Shown: piece after piece, positions 50,362 through 59,261 of the stretch | Numbering within the stretch: position 1 is the first letter of the stretch | Layout of the letters: each line of letters opens with the position of its first letter | Source: an uncultured Lachnospiraceae bacterium | Lineage (GTDB): Bacteria; Bacillota; Clostridia; Lachnospirales; Lachnospiraceae | Direction: 5' to 3' | NCBI GenBank assembly: GCA_910577675.1 | Contig: CAJTOR010000009.1 | Location: 1-64,000 of the forward strand | DNA length: 64,000 nucleotides | Program-made: the position numbers and the translations under genes | Notes under the pieces: generated by a model | Told to the model about the DNA's origin: nothing | Database searches by the model: none | The model's input: only the letters and a program-made list of their open reading frames with translations

Positions 50362-51834
50362 TTACCTGGAATTTTCTTTTGCAAAGCCTGCCAGTGCCGC
50401 CCACATTGGGGCATTCCGCTCCCAGATCTGTGCAAATTCCTCCGCCGCAAGTGGCGCTGCCCCCACCCCAATCTCAACCGTCGCGGAGGGGATACCCTTT
50501 TCCATCACGAGCCAGTCCCCGTAACCCGCCGCATCCTGCTTATCCGTCGCCGCGTAGCGTATCTCATTTTGGTTCACACCATGGATGATATCCACCAGAG
50601 CTTTGCATTTCGTCCTAAGCTCCCCCGTCTGCCCGTAATCCCAATAAATCACGCTGCCCGAAGCATGGTAACTGATGGCAAGCACCGGCGAGAGTTCTTC
50701 CGTGCGCCGTATTAAGGCTGCCGTTTCCGCCTCGGATGCGGGCGCAGTTCCCTTATATTTCATTGCGCCCGGATTTTTTGCACCGGAATATTCCGCAAAG
50801 CCATAATTAAAATTCCGGTTCAAGTCCACGCCGCGCGCATTTGCTTTCCAAAGTTTCATGTAATTCTCAAAGGTGGCATCCGTCTGTCCGTTCGTCTTAT
50901 CGCGGTCATACCAGTTCTTGATATCCGCGCGCAGCAAAACGTCCGAAATCCCATCCAGTCCGTACTGGCTGATTGAAATTCCATCCGGGTTCATCATTGG
51001 GAATAAATGGATGGATACAGTATCAAAAAGTTCCCTTACTGTTGTCCCCCCATATACTGTATCCCCCAAAAGACTGAGATAAAATTCAAGCTGCGCCATC
51101 ACTAACTGCGAAGTCATATACTCCCTCGCGTGGATACCAGCCTGTATAATAATCTTCTTTCTTGCGACAGGGCTGCCAAAAACCACTTCATAGATATTCC
51201 GCCCGTCCGCACTCACACCGACCGACTGGTAGGTAAAACCGTCCGGATATCTGTCTTTGAGCTCCTTTAAGTCGCCGCACAATTCATCATACGAGTAGAG
51301 CTGCTTTGTCGTGTCCACAATATCCATTTTTTTTTTTGCTTCAGCCATAACCGCACCGGAAAACATATCCCTGCCGTCGGCAACCTTCTTTTCCGACAGG
51401 AATTCCGCATATGCATAAACTTCCTGGTCGTTATACAAAAGTTTATCCCACCCCTCGGTGCCTTTTTCTATTCGCACAAACGACTCTCCATATTTCACCT
51501 GTACAATCACTTCCGACTCAAGCGACGGCGCGCTGCGCAGGTTAAGCTTTGAAACCGCAACATAGACAATATCCTGCGAAGGTTCCGGAGTCACTGTGTC
51601 CGGCGGTGTTGTAACATCCGGTTCCCCCTCCGAGCCCTGTGGCTGGTTCCCATCCGGTTCCTGCACTCCCGGGCTTGGTGTCGGCTCCGCGCTCTCCACC
51701 TTCGCCACATGCTCATAACCCTTTGCCGTTTCCATCGGCACAAGCCCGTCACTCTCCGGTTCTGCCTTGCCGCACGAAACAAAAAGCAGCATGGCAGCCA
51801 GGGCACAAACCGTTATCCTCCCCGCACATTTCAT
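50362..51834 (-). CDS. Secreted M14 zinc carboxypeptidase with SH3b domain (lipoprotein)
   Basis: The start is a lipoprotein signal peptide with a lipobox-like end (ITVCALAAMLLFVSCGK), followed by a Pro/Glu-rich linker. An SH3b domain follows at about 90-150 (KLNLRSAPSLESEVIVQVKY). The M14 catalytic domain occupies about 170-490: IIQAGIHAREYMTSQ with the HxxE zinc pair, NFNYGFAEYSG, the third zinc His in AISYHASGSVIYWDYG and the catalytic Glu in ATVEIGVGAAPL. It resembles gamma-D-glutamyl-diaminopimelate peptidases and probably trims peptidoglycan stems outside the cell. A run of 11 T (51327-51337) encodes Lys residues in the linker (EAKKKMDI). 127 bp separate it from the next gene upstream. 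Confidence 0.88.
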   Translation of the reverse strand: MKCAGRITVCALAAMLLFVSCGKAEPESDGLVPMETAKGYEHVAKVESAEPTPSPGVQEPDGNQPQGSEGEPDVTTPPDTVTPEPSQDIVYVAVSKLNLRSAPSLESEVIVQVKYGESFVRIEKGTEGWDKLLYNDQEVYAYAEFLSEKKVADGRDMFSGAVMAEAKKKMDIVDTTKQLYSYDELCGDLKELKDRYPDGFTYQSVGVSADGRNIYEVVFGSPVARKKIIIQAGIHAREYMTSQLVMAQLEFYLSLLGDTVYGGTTVRELFDTVSIHLFPMMNPDGISISQYGLDGISDVLLRADIKNWYDRDKTNGQTDATFENYMKLWKANARGVDLNRNFNYGFAEYSGAKNPGAMKYKGTAPASEAETAALIRRTEELSPVLAISYHASGSVIYWDYGQTGELRTKCKALVDIIHGVNQNEIRYAATDKQDAAGYGDWLVMEKGIPSATVEIGVGAAPLAAEEFAQIWERNAPMWAALAGFAKENSR

Positions 51835-51962
51835 TCCTCTTATCCCCTTTCCCCGTACATACAGAAGACAAGCTAAAACCTGTCAAACTATCCCAAATCC
51901 GTTTTTACAAAACAAACCGCGGTTGGACATTAACCTAAAACCCCGTGGCAACTGTCAATTTT

Positions 51963-52394
51963 CTAGCCGCACTCCTGCCCATTAAAACATATTGTTTCCC
52001 GCAATTCCTCAAGAGCCTCCTGCGCGAGCGCAATATCTTCCTCCATCCGGTGTATCATATCACTGCCAACTTCCGCTGCCGTCATCACGTTCTGCAACTG
52101 CTGCGCAAACTGTTCCGCAGACTTCATATTCTGCTCATTTGCGCGCATCAGGCGCTCGTTCCCATCCTCCAGCGCGTCCTGCCCGGACTTTCCGAGTGCG
52201 TCCGCTATCTCCATGTTCGTCATGTCCATGGTGGCAAAAACTTCATCCACACTCACGGCAAGCGCCCTTATCTCCGCAAGCAGCTTATCATGCTCATTCA
52301 GCGCGTTAAACGCACTCTGCCCCGCCTGAAGCTGCGCCTGCGACAACCGCTCCACACTCTTACGCCATCCGTTCCCGACATTTTTCATTGACAT
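51963..52394 (-). CDS. Unknown coiled-coil protein downstream of radA
   Basis: A 143-residue acidic, all-helical protein with long stretches fit for coiled coil (SQAQLQAGQSAFNALNEHDK, GNERLMRANEQNMKSAEQFA, MEEDIALAQEALEELRETI). It starts MSMKNVGNGWRKSV after AAGGTAAAG, only 3 bp after the radA stop codon, so it is co-transcribed with radA. It has the look of a soluble methyl-accepting or ESX-like helical hairpin, without clear family marks. There is no membrane segment. It ends in ETICFNGQECG. Confidence 0.6.
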   Translation of the reverse strand: MSMKNVGNGWRKSVERLSQAQLQAGQSAFNALNEHDKLLAEIRALAVSVDEVFATMDMTNMEIADALGKSGQDALEDGNERLMRANEQNMKSAEQFAQQLQNVMTAAEVGSDMIHRMEEDIALAQEALEELRETICFNGQECG

Positions 52395-52397
52395 ACT

Positions 52398-53789
52398 TTA
52401 CCTTTCCAATACTCCGAACAAATCCCTGACATTTTTTACGCCGATCAGCCCGATTCCCCCGGATTCTTTCTGATTCTTCCTAATGCTCTCCAAATTGGCA
52501 TGGGGCAGGATACACTGCACATAACCCAGTTTCTGCGCCTCCGCCACACGCTGCGGTGCCATCGTTACCGCCCTGATCTCCCCGGTAAGCCCCACCTCCC
52601 CGAAAACCAGCGTGCGCTCAGGCACCGCCCTGTTCTTGTAGCTTGAGAGAATGGCAAATACAACAGCCAGATCAAGCGCCGGCTCGCTAATGCGCATCCC
52701 GCCCGCCACATTAATATAAGCGTCACAGTATGCAAGCTGTATCCCGAGCCGCTTCTCAAGCACTGCTAAAAGGAGGTTTACGCGGTTTAAATCCATGCCC
52801 GCCGCCGTGCGCCTGGGCATATTGAAATTCGTCTGACATACGAGAGCCTGCACTTCCACAAGCATCGTCCGGCTTCCTTCCATCGTCGCTGCCACAACGG
52901 AACCCGGCTCATTCTCCGGCCGCCCTTCAAGCAAGTATTCTGACGGGTTTAAGATCTCTGCCAGCCCACTCTGGCGCATTTCAAACACGCCGATCTCGTT
53001 TGTGGAACCAAAACGGTTTTTGACCGCCCGCAGAATCCGGTAGGAAACTGCATTCTCACCCTCGAAATAAAGAACGGTATCAACCATGTGTTCCAAGACC
53101 CTAGGTCCTGCCACCATACCTTCCTTTGTCACATGCCCGACGATAAAGATGGATATCCCCTCGCCCTTTGCCAGCCGCAGCAGGCTTCCTGTCGTTTCCC
53201 TGACCTGGCTTACTGAGCCTGGCGATGCCTGGATATCCTCCCGGTACATTGTCTGGATCGAGTCAATCACCACAAGTTCCGGCCTCTCAGCCAACACCAC
53301 TGCTTCCACCAGGTCAAGATTTGTTTCCGCAAGCAGCAAGAGATTCCCCGAGGCTTCCGAAAGCCTGTCGGCGCGCATTTTAATCTGCTGGGGCGATTCC
53401 TCGCCGGATATGTAAAGCACATGATGTCCCTTCCCCGCCAAAATACTGCACATCTGCAAAAGCAGCGTGGATTTGCCAATGCCGGGGTCACCGCCCACCA
53501 AAACCAGCGACCCTGTCACAATCCCCCCGCCAAGCACGCGGTCAAGTTCCCCGATGCCGGTGTACACCCGCTCTGTTACGGTCTGCGTCACCTCGGAAAG
53601 CTTCTGGGGTGCCGCCCTTTTTCCCGCTGGCGCTGCCCCGCCGGCATAACCTGCGGCGGGGCTTTTTTTCTGCACCGGTTCCTCCACAAAAGAGTTCCAC
53701 GCTTTACAGCCTGGGCACTGTCCAAGCCATTTTGAGGACTCATGCCCGCACTCGCTGCAGAAAAATACATTTTTTACCTTGACCGCCAT
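52398..53789 (-). CDS. radA: DNA repair protein RadA
   Basis: RadA is a RecA-like ATPase of homologous recombination that drives branch migration. The N-terminal C4 zinc finger is FFCSECGHESSKWLGQCPGC. The RecA core has Walker A VGGDPGIGKSTLLLQM, Walker B LVVIDSIQTMY and the RadA-specific KNRFGSTNEIGVFEM (KNRFG motif). The C-terminal Lon-like domain follows with MDLNRVNLLLAVLEKRLG. The length of 463 is standard. It lies 18 bp downstream of the unknown 53808-54218 gene. Confidence 0.97.
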   Translation of the reverse strand: MAVKVKNVFFCSECGHESSKWLGQCPGCKAWNSFVEEPVQKKSPAAGYAGGAAPAGKRAAPQKLSEVTQTVTERVYTGIGELDRVLGGGIVTGSLVLVGGDPGIGKSTLLLQMCSILAGKGHHVLYISGEESPQQIKMRADRLSEASGNLLLLAETNLDLVEAVVLAERPELVVIDSIQTMYREDIQASPGSVSQVRETTGSLLRLAKGEGISIFIVGHVTKEGMVAGPRVLEHMVDTVLYFEGENAVSYRILRAVKNRFGSTNEIGVFEMRQSGLAEILNPSEYLLEGRPENEPGSVVAATMEGSRTMLVEVQALVCQTNFNMPRRTAAGMDLNRVNLLLAVLEKRLGIQLAYCDAYINVAGGMRISEPALDLAVVFAILSSYKNRAVPERTLVFGEVGLTGEIRAVTMAPQRVAEAQKLGYVQCILPHANLESIRKNQKESGGIGLIGVKNVRDLFGVLER

Positions 53790-53807
53790 TCAAACTCCCC
53801 TATCCGG

Positions 53808-54218
53808 CTATACACATTTCACCACGCGGACTGCCGACCTTTCACCATCTTTCTTCTCGATGCTGAGGACAAGCTTCCCGCCCAGATTCGTCTTCATCTT
53901 GCCGACATTGGTTTCATCGATAAAAATCTTATATTCTTTTTCCGGCTCAAGCTCAAGCGTGATCTGGGCATCTTCCCCGGATGCCACATCAAAAACCACC
54001 GCCTTCTCCGACACCTGAAAATGTCCCACCGCAGTCCCCGGCACGGATTCATAGACAAACATACCATTGCGCTCAAGCTTCGTCATCTCACAAAATGTCT
54101 TAACTTTATATAAATCCCCGTCAAACTCAAAATCATTCACCTTTGATTTTTCCGCCAGCGTGTAATCTCCAAATCCAAGTGTACCATCCTCTTCCTTCCA
54201 GATCAATTCTTTATCCAT
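53808..54218 (-). CDS. Unknown beta-rich protein upstream of radA
   Basis: No family was recognised. The product reads MDKELIWKEEDGTLGFGDYT, then a stretch of strands and turns (FDGDLYKVKTFCEMTKLERN, MFVYESVPGTAVGHFQVSEK, FDVASGEDAQITLELEPEKE, NLGGKLVLSIEKKDGER). It has alternating hydrophobic residues fitting a beta-sandwich of about 135 residues, with no signal peptide. Two adjacent ATG (54221, 54218) follow GTAAGGAGGAT; 54218 has the better spacing. The frame extends to 54260. It lies just downstream of clpC and before radA, and may be co-transcribed with radA. Confidence 0.6.
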   Translation of the reverse strand: MDKELIWKEEDGTLGFGDYTLAEKSKVNDFEFDGDLYKVKTFCEMTKLERNGMFVYESVPGTAVGHFQVSEKAVVFDVASGEDAQITLELEPEKEYKIFIDETNVGKMKTNLGGKLVLSIEKKDGERSAVRVVKCV

Positions 54219-54394
54219 CATATCCTCCTTACCGGCATAGCGCCATTCTTGTAGCAACAAAAATATCTTCCATGTTTCTGCGCCACATAAATTGTATCCG
54301 CCTTTATTTTAACATAGCTTGCAATTTTTTTCTACTGATTTCTCCCAATTTCGAAGAAATTGTTATTTCGAAGAAATTGTTATGCAGTAGCCCC

Positions 54395-56857
54395 CTAAGC
54401 CCTCTCGCGCTTGTGCCTGACCATAACCTTCACCTTTTCGTCTGCAACCGACAGTGTCACCGTATCCCCCGCGCGCACCCTTCCTTCTAGGATTTCCTCG
54501 GTCAGCCGGTCTTCAACCTTTGTCTGGATCGCGCGCCGCAGCGGCCTGGCTCCATACTTCTCATCAAAGCCCTCCTTAGCAAGGTGCAGAAGAAGAGCCT
54601 CCTCCGTCTTTACACGTATGCCCATTTGATCCATACAGCGCCCTTCTACCGTTTTTAGCATAATCTTTACAATCTCACAGATATCTTCGCGGGTCAGCGC
54701 ATGGAATACAATCATCTCGTCGATACGGTTTAGGAACTCCGGTTTAAACAGGCGCTTCACCTCGTCCATCACGCCTTCCTTCATCTTGTTGTAGTCCGCC
54801 TTTGCATCCTCCTGCCCCGTAAAGCCCAATTTCTTTGGCGATACTATATTCTGCGCCCCCGCGTTCGAAGTCATGATGATAATGGTATTTTTAAAGCTGA
54901 CTTTGCGCCCCTGTGCATCCGTTACATGCCCATCATCCAAAATCTGGAGTAAAATGTTAAAAATATCCGGATGCGCTTTCTCAATCTCGTCAAACAGGAT
55001 TACGGAATACGGGTTTCTTCGAACCTTTTCGCTCAACTGCCCGCCCTCATCGTAACCGACATACCCGGGCGGCGAACCAATCATGCGCGAAACGCTGTGC
55101 TTTTCCATATATTCGGTCATATCCACGCGTATCATTGCGTTCTCATCCCCGAACATCGCCTCGGCAAGCGCTTTTGAGAGTTCGGTCTTTCCGACACCGG
55201 TAGGTCCTAAAAACAGGAAGGAACCTATCGGGCGGTTCGGGTCTTTCAGACCGACGCGGCCGCGCCGTATCGCTTTTGCCACTGCGCCCACCGCCTCCTC
55301 CTGCCCGATAACACGCCCGTGCAGCGTCTGCTCAAGGCGCAGCAGGCGTTCACTTTCATCCTCTTTAAGGCGCTTTAGCGGAATCTTCGTCCACTGGGAA
55401 ATCACATCGGCAATCTCCTCCTCACCCACGGTAAGAACGGCTTCCTCACGCTCCTTTTCCCTCTCCTGTTCCATTTTTTCCATCTTGGCGCGGATGCGCT
55501 CCTGGCGGCGCTTGATTTCCCCCGCACGCTCAAAGTCCTCCGCCTTGATCGCATCTTCCTTTTCCTGCTCGAGCGAAACAATTTTTTCCTGCGCCTCCTT
55601 CACCTTAGCAGAAGGTGTGTAAATGCTAAGCCTCACCTTGGAAGCCGCCTCATCCATCACGTCGATCGCCTTATCCGGCAGAAAACGGTCGTTGATATAG
55701 CGGCTTGCCAAGCGCACCGCCGCCTCGATTGCCCCCTCCGTTATACCCACCTTATGATGGGCTTCGTAAGCAGGGCTTAACCCACGGAGTATCTTTATAG
55801 CCTCCTCCTCCGACGGTTCTTCGACCACCACCGGCTGGAAACGCCGCTCAAGCGCCGCATCCTTCTCGATATACTTGCGGTACTCCTCCCTTGTGGTCGC
55901 ACCGATAAGCTGGAGCTCCCCGCGCGCAAGCGAAGGTTTTAAAATATTTGAGGCATCGATCGCGCCCTCCGCGCCGCCCGCACCGATAATCGTGTGCAGC
56001 TCATCAAGAAACAGAAGTACATTTCCGTCCGAAATCACTTCCGAAACCACACGCTTAATCCGTTCCTCGAACTCCCCTCGGTACTTTGACCCTGCTACCA
56101 TCCCCGAAAGGTCAAGTGTGAGCACTCGCTTGCCCCCGATCACATCCGGCACATTCCCGTCCACAATCTTTTGCGCAAGCCCTTCCACCACCGCAGTTTT
56201 TCCAACTCCCGGCTCGCCGACAAGACACGGGTTATTCTTTGTGCGCCTGCTCAAAATCTGGACAACCCGCGCGATCTCCTCCTCCCGGCCGATCACCGGG
56301 TCAAGCCTGCCCTCCCTTGCAAGCTGTGTCAGATCCCTGCTATACTGGTTTAAAGTCGGGGTTGCTGACTTGCCCCGGCCGCGCCCTTTCGCACCGCCCA
56401 TCTCATTTTTGAGGACGTTCTGGTCCACACCGCACGCTGCCAACAGATCCATATATAATTTTTGCAGATTGACCCCGAGCGTATTTAAAAGCCGCACCGC
56501 GATACAGTCCGAATCCTTAATCAGCGCCATCAAAATATGCTCCGTGCCGATCTGCTCCGATTTTAACCGCATGCTTTCCTTCGCGCTGGCATCAAGTATC
56601 CTGCGCACGCGCGGCGTAAAATTATCCTTCTCCATAATACTTATTCCGCCCTCCGGCGCAATAAGCTGTTTCACCATCTCAACCAGCTTTTCCTCGTCCA
56701 CCTCATGCTCGTCAAGCACCCTCCCCGCCACGCCGTTCGCCTTTGTCAGACCGATCAGAAGATGCTCCGTCCCGATATAATTGTGCGCCATGTCATATGC
56801 CGTTTCCGTGGCCAGGCGAATGGCTTCCCTGGCACTTTCTGTAAATTTCTCCTTCAA
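54395..56857 (-). CDS. clpC: ATP-dependent Clp protease ATPase ClpC
   Basis: ClpC unfolds proteins and feeds them to ClpP. The N-domain (1-145) has two Clp-N repeats (FTESAREAIRLATETA, AKESMRLKSEQIGTEHILMA). The first AAA+ has VGEPGVGKTAVVEGL (Walker A) and VLLFLDELHTIIG (Walker B). A UVR-type coiled middle (EQEKEDAIKAEDFERAGEIK) follows. The second AAA+ has LGPTGVGKTELSKALAE, MEKHSVSRMIGSPPGYVGY and DEIEKAHPDIFNILLQIL. The length of 820 is normal. The start follows AGGAGAAAATGG. It is the last gene of the gntR-mcsA-mcsB-clpC group, the usual ctsR-mcsA-mcsB-clpC order with a GntR in place of CtsR. Confidence 0.97.
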   Translation of the reverse strand: MKEKFTESAREAIRLATETAYDMAHNYIGTEHLLIGLTKANGVAGRVLDEHEVDEEKLVEMVKQLIAPEGGISIMEKDNFTPRVRRILDASAKESMRLKSEQIGTEHILMALIKDSDCIAVRLLNTLGVNLQKLYMDLLAACGVDQNVLKNEMGGAKGRGRGKSATPTLNQYSRDLTQLAREGRLDPVIGREEEIARVVQILSRRTKNNPCLVGEPGVGKTAVVEGLAQKIVDGNVPDVIGGKRVLTLDLSGMVAGSKYRGEFEERIKRVVSEVISDGNVLLFLDELHTIIGAGGAEGAIDASNILKPSLARGELQLIGATTREEYRKYIEKDAALERRFQPVVVEEPSEEEAIKILRGLSPAYEAHHKVGITEGAIEAAVRLASRYINDRFLPDKAIDVMDEAASKVRLSIYTPSAKVKEAQEKIVSLEQEKEDAIKAEDFERAGEIKRRQERIRAKMEKMEQEREKEREEAVLTVGEEEIADVISQWTKIPLKRLKEDESERLLRLEQTLHGRVIGQEEAVGAVAKAIRRGRVGLKDPNRPIGSFLFLGPTGVGKTELSKALAEAMFGDENAMIRVDMTEYMEKHSVSRMIGSPPGYVGYDEGGQLSEKVRRNPYSVILFDEIEKAHPDIFNILLQILDDGHVTDAQGRKVSFKNTIIIMTSNAGAQNIVSPKKLGFTGQEDAKADYNKMKEGVMDEVKRLFKPEFLNRIDEMIVFHALTREDICEIVKIMLKTVEGRCMDQMGIRVKTEEALLLHLAKEGFDEKYGARPLRRAIQTKVEDRLTEEILEGRVRAGDTVTLSVADEKVKVMVRHKRERA

Positions 56858-56942
56858 ACCATTTTCTCCTTTTCAACCCGGATATTTTTCCTTCCATCCC
56901 CCACCCTGGGTAGCTCCCAATATCTCTTTTGTTTACCCTATG

Positions 56943-57002
56943 CCCCTTTCACGATGTGAAAGGGGTAGCTCCCAACATCCCTTCACCTATCTTATGCCCC
57001 TT
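56943..57002. repeat. CCCCTTTCAC repeat cluster between mcsB and clpC
   Basis: The 129-bp gap between mcsB and clpC (56858-56986) holds CCCCTTTCAC (56943-56952), GTGAAAGGGG (56956-56965, an inverted copy) and another direct copy at 56995-57002 that runs into mcsB. Two copies of GTAGCTCCCAA also occur. The hairpin could weaken read-through from mcsB to clpC. It has no good T-run. Confidence 0.6.
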
Positions 57003-58018
57003 TCACATTCCATCAAACGATTAAAGTACTCCGCCCTATACTGCCACCTCTCCTCCAGACCAAGGCTCCTCCCATACAGCTTCTGGATATTTGCGGGCTG
57101 CACTTTCACAAGCTGCCCATACAGATCGGGTTCCTGCGAAAGTGTAACCATACCGTGGTCATGTCCTAATTTTAACTGGGCATACTGCATCAGCGCGTCC
57201 GCCGTGCTAAGTATTTTCGCATAGCGCAGGACACCGTAGGAGCGATACACCCTGTCAACAATCTCCGCCTTGCTGCCCTGGTACAGATAATTTCTATGTT
57301 TTTTTTCTTTTGCTATAATCTGTTCTAATACCTGCCCAATATTTTCTATAATTTCCTCTTCCGTACATCCAAGTGTTTTTTTGTTCCCAATGCGGTACAA
57401 AAAAGCTTCCGTCTTTATTCCCCCGCGAATCCCAGCAATTTCCATATCAAATTTACCAATCTCATCCGAAAGTTTTTTTATCTTCCCCGCCATCGCTATG
57501 GCTGGAAGAAAGAGAAGATAATCCGCGTGGAATCCGGTTCCCGTATTAAGAGGGGAAGCACTCAGATAACCGAAACGCGGATCGTAGGCATAACCCAGCC
57601 CCTCAAGGCATTTTTCCACCCGGAACGCCCGCGCATAAGCTCCTCTTAGATCATTTCCCCGGGCATTTGCCCGGATACAGATATGATCTTCCTCGTTGAT
57701 TAGGATGGAAACTCCCTCATCCTCCGAAAGCACAAGTGCTGCCCCCTGTTTTTTCTGCATTGCTTCGCTCATAATAAAATTTTCCACAAGCGCCTCACGC
57801 TCAAGCGGCGAGAGCTTTCCCACATCACAGGAATAATATTTCATCCCCTCCTCATGCTCAAGCTTCACCGCCTCCCCGCGCAAAAGCTCGGCAACCGCGC
57901 TACATTCATCCACCCCCATCATACTGACAAAATGATACTTTTCCAGATTCCTCCTAATCTGCACGCGGCTTGCAATCACTATCGGCTCCTCCGCTCGGTT
58001 CCCATACCACTTATTCAT
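56987..58018 (-). CDS. mcsB: McsB-like protein-arginine kinase, with the active-site Cys replaced
   Basis: McsB phosphorylates arginine in proteins and marks them for ClpC-ClpP. The sequence follows the guanidino kinase fold: ASRVQIRRNLEKYHF (N-terminal ATP-binding Arg region), VSILINEEDHICIRANARG (the INEEDH motif), KKTLGCTEEEII and LGHDHGMVTLSQ. At the position of the catalytic Cys of family members (TxCPTNxGT) it reads GYLSASPLNTGTGFHAD, so Ser replaces Cys and the adjacent residues (LRAS) also differ. Activity is therefore doubtful. It is 343 residues, slightly short. It overlaps the mcsA stop by 8 bp (ATGAATAA), so the two are translationally coupled. Confidence 0.85.
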   Translation of the reverse strand: MNKWYGNRAEEPIVIASRVQIRRNLEKYHFVSMMGVDECSAVAELLRGEAVKLEHEEGMKYYSCDVGKLSPLEREALVENFIMSEAMQKKQGAALVLSEDEGVSILINEEDHICIRANARGNDLRGAYARAFRVEKCLEGLGYAYDPRFGYLSASPLNTGTGFHADYLLFLPAIAMAGKIKKLSDEIGKFDMEIAGIRGGIKTEAFLYRIGNKKTLGCTEEEIIENIGQVLEQIIAKEKKHRNYLYQGSKAEIVDRVYRSYGVLRYAKILSTADALMQYAQLKLGHDHGMVTLSQEPDLYGQLVKVQPANIQKLYGRSLGLEERWQYRAEYFNRLMECERGIR

Positions 58019-58595
58019 CCAAACATCCTGCCTCCTGCCCCTTTATAGCGCGAAGTTCGTCCCGAAGATGAGCTGCCAAACCAAAATCCTCACGCTCAAT
58101 TGCCTGCTCCAACTGCAAGGAAAGCCTTGCCGCCCGGTCAAGCTTTAAAGCCGTTGTCTTTGTCTTTACCACTTCTTTATTCACGGCAATATGCTCCGGG
58201 CTTCTGCCCGTATGCCTATCCGCCCCCTGCAAACTGCGGATTTTGCGCAGCAGCGGTCTGCCAAAAGCCTTATAGCAGGTCGGGCATCCCAAAATCTCAT
58301 CCTTTAAAAACTGCGGGTACGCCTTGCCGCAATCAGGACAGGAAATCTCCCCTCCCTGCACTATGGCTCCTACATCCTCCACATCCCCAGACTCCTCCTT
58401 TGATACCGTCCCCTCAAAAAGCCCGGCAAGAAGAGTGCCAAGGGAGAATTCTCCCTCCCCAAACGGGGATTTAAGGTGCAGACCCGTACTTTTCGCCGCA
58501 CATTCCCCACACAGATACTGTTCCTTCTTCGCCCCGTTAATAATCTCCGTATAAAAAACAGTTGCCTCTTTTTCTTTGCAGATTCCGCACAACAT
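58011..58595 (-). CDS. mcsA: McsA-like zinc-finger protein
   Basis: McsA is the zinc-finger adaptor that stimulates McsB. The sequence has four CxxC zinc knuckles: MLCGICKEKEA, YLCGECAAKS, CPDCGKAY and GCPTCYKAF. A UVR motif follows near the end (LEQAIEREDFGLAAHLRDEL). The start at 58595 follows GAGGGAATT; the frame opens 56 codons earlier, but those do not look like the family. The length of 194 residues is normal. It lies 112 bp downstream of the GntR gene and overlaps mcsB. Confidence 0.92.
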   Translation of the reverse strand: MLCGICKEKEATVFYTEIINGAKKEQYLCGECAAKSTGLHLKSPFGEGEFSLGTLLAGLFEGTVSKEESGDVEDVGAIVQGGEISCPDCGKAYPQFLKDEILGCPTCYKAFGRPLLRKIRSLQGADRHTGRSPEHIAVNKEVVKTKTTALKLDRAARLSLQLEQAIEREDFGLAAHLRDELRAIKGQEAGCLDE

Positions 58596-58707
58596 AATTC
58601 CCTCATTTCTGCGCCGCCACAAAAGAAACTCCGCACCGGGCAGCGCGCAGGCACGGAATGCGGATTCCCATCCGCCCTTATCTTTAATACTTCCTATTTC
58701 CCATATA

Positions 58708-59073
58708 TCAAAAGCCGTCATAAATCTGGTCAACCGCCTGATGGATCTCATCCCTTGTAACACCCCTGCAAATCGCGCTCGCCAACACCAGCCTGAGCTG
58801 CCCTTTCAGCTTCGCAATCGCCTGCAACTTATCATAGTCAAGCGCCACAACCGCTCCTTTCCTGCGGTCGAGTTTTAAATACCCCTCCTGTCTGAGGATC
58901 GAGTACGCCTTGTTGACCGTGTGCATATTAATCCCGACATCCTCCGCCAGGTCACGCACCGACGGCAGGCTGTCGCCATCGTGCAACTGTGCGGTCGCAA
59001 TCCCCAGAATAATCTGGTTACATAACTGTATGTAGATTGCTTCATCACTGTTAAAGTCGATTGTCACTATCAT
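58708..59073 (-). CDS. GntR-family (YtrA-like) transcription regulator
   Basis: A short GntR regulator of 121 residues with only a winged helix-turn-helix and a small helical tail. The DNA-binding domain reads IYIQLCNQIILGIATAQLHD, LPSVRDLAEDVGINMHTVNK and AYSILRQEGYLKLDRRKGAV. The C-terminal helical part is too short for a usual ligand domain, as in YtrA-type regulators. The start at 59073 is fixed by the promoter (59117-59145), since the longer ORF start lies inside the -35. An inverted repeat on the -10 suggests autoregulation. It replaces CtsR as the first gene of the clpC group, so it may control the heat-shock protease. Confidence 0.88.
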   Translation of the reverse strand: MIVTIDFNSDEAIYIQLCNQIILGIATAQLHDGDSLPSVRDLAEDVGINMHTVNKAYSILRQEGYLKLDRRKGAVVALDYDKLQAIAKLKGQLRLVLASAICRGVTRDEIHQAVDQIYDGF

Positions 59074-59106
59074 CCTGCGCCACTGTCCTTTCCCTGTTGC
59101 ATCCTT

Positions 59107-59127
59107 TGTTATATCTATCATATAACA
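59107..59127. promoter_or_regulatory. Inverted repeat on the gntR -10: putative operator
   Basis: TGTTATAT-CTATC-ATATAACA, arms of eight with a five-base spacer, covers the -10 at 59117-59122. GntR regulators usually bind such short palindromes. Confidence 0.65.
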
Positions 59128-59145
59128 GTCCGTCGGATTTGTCAA
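59117..59145 (-). promoter_or_regulatory. Promoter of the gntR-mcsA-mcsB-clpC operon
   Basis: TTGACA (59140-59145), 17 bp and TATGAT (59117-59122) on the minus strand, a near-consensus promoter about 45 bp before the GntR start. No CtsR box (GGTCAAA heptad repeats) was found. Confidence 0.8.
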
Positions 59146-59261
59146 TCTGGAATCCTAAGGCAATCCATCCATAAACTAAAATTTCCTTAAAAATCCACAC
59201 ATAAAAACGGGGCAGCTACAAAATTTTGCAGCAGCCCCTTCATTTTCCTTTGCTTTTATCG

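Noticed and set aside
51327..51337. Run of 11 T in the carboxypeptidase gene as a phase-variation site
   Set aside because: It encodes Lys in a linker and is in frame; A/T runs of this size are common here and less convincing than the G tracts.
55875..56780. Long plus-strand frame of 301 codons opposite clpC
   Set aside because: It is a Ser/Arg/Pro-rich shadow of the certain clpC gene and has no Shine-Dalgarno or family signs.
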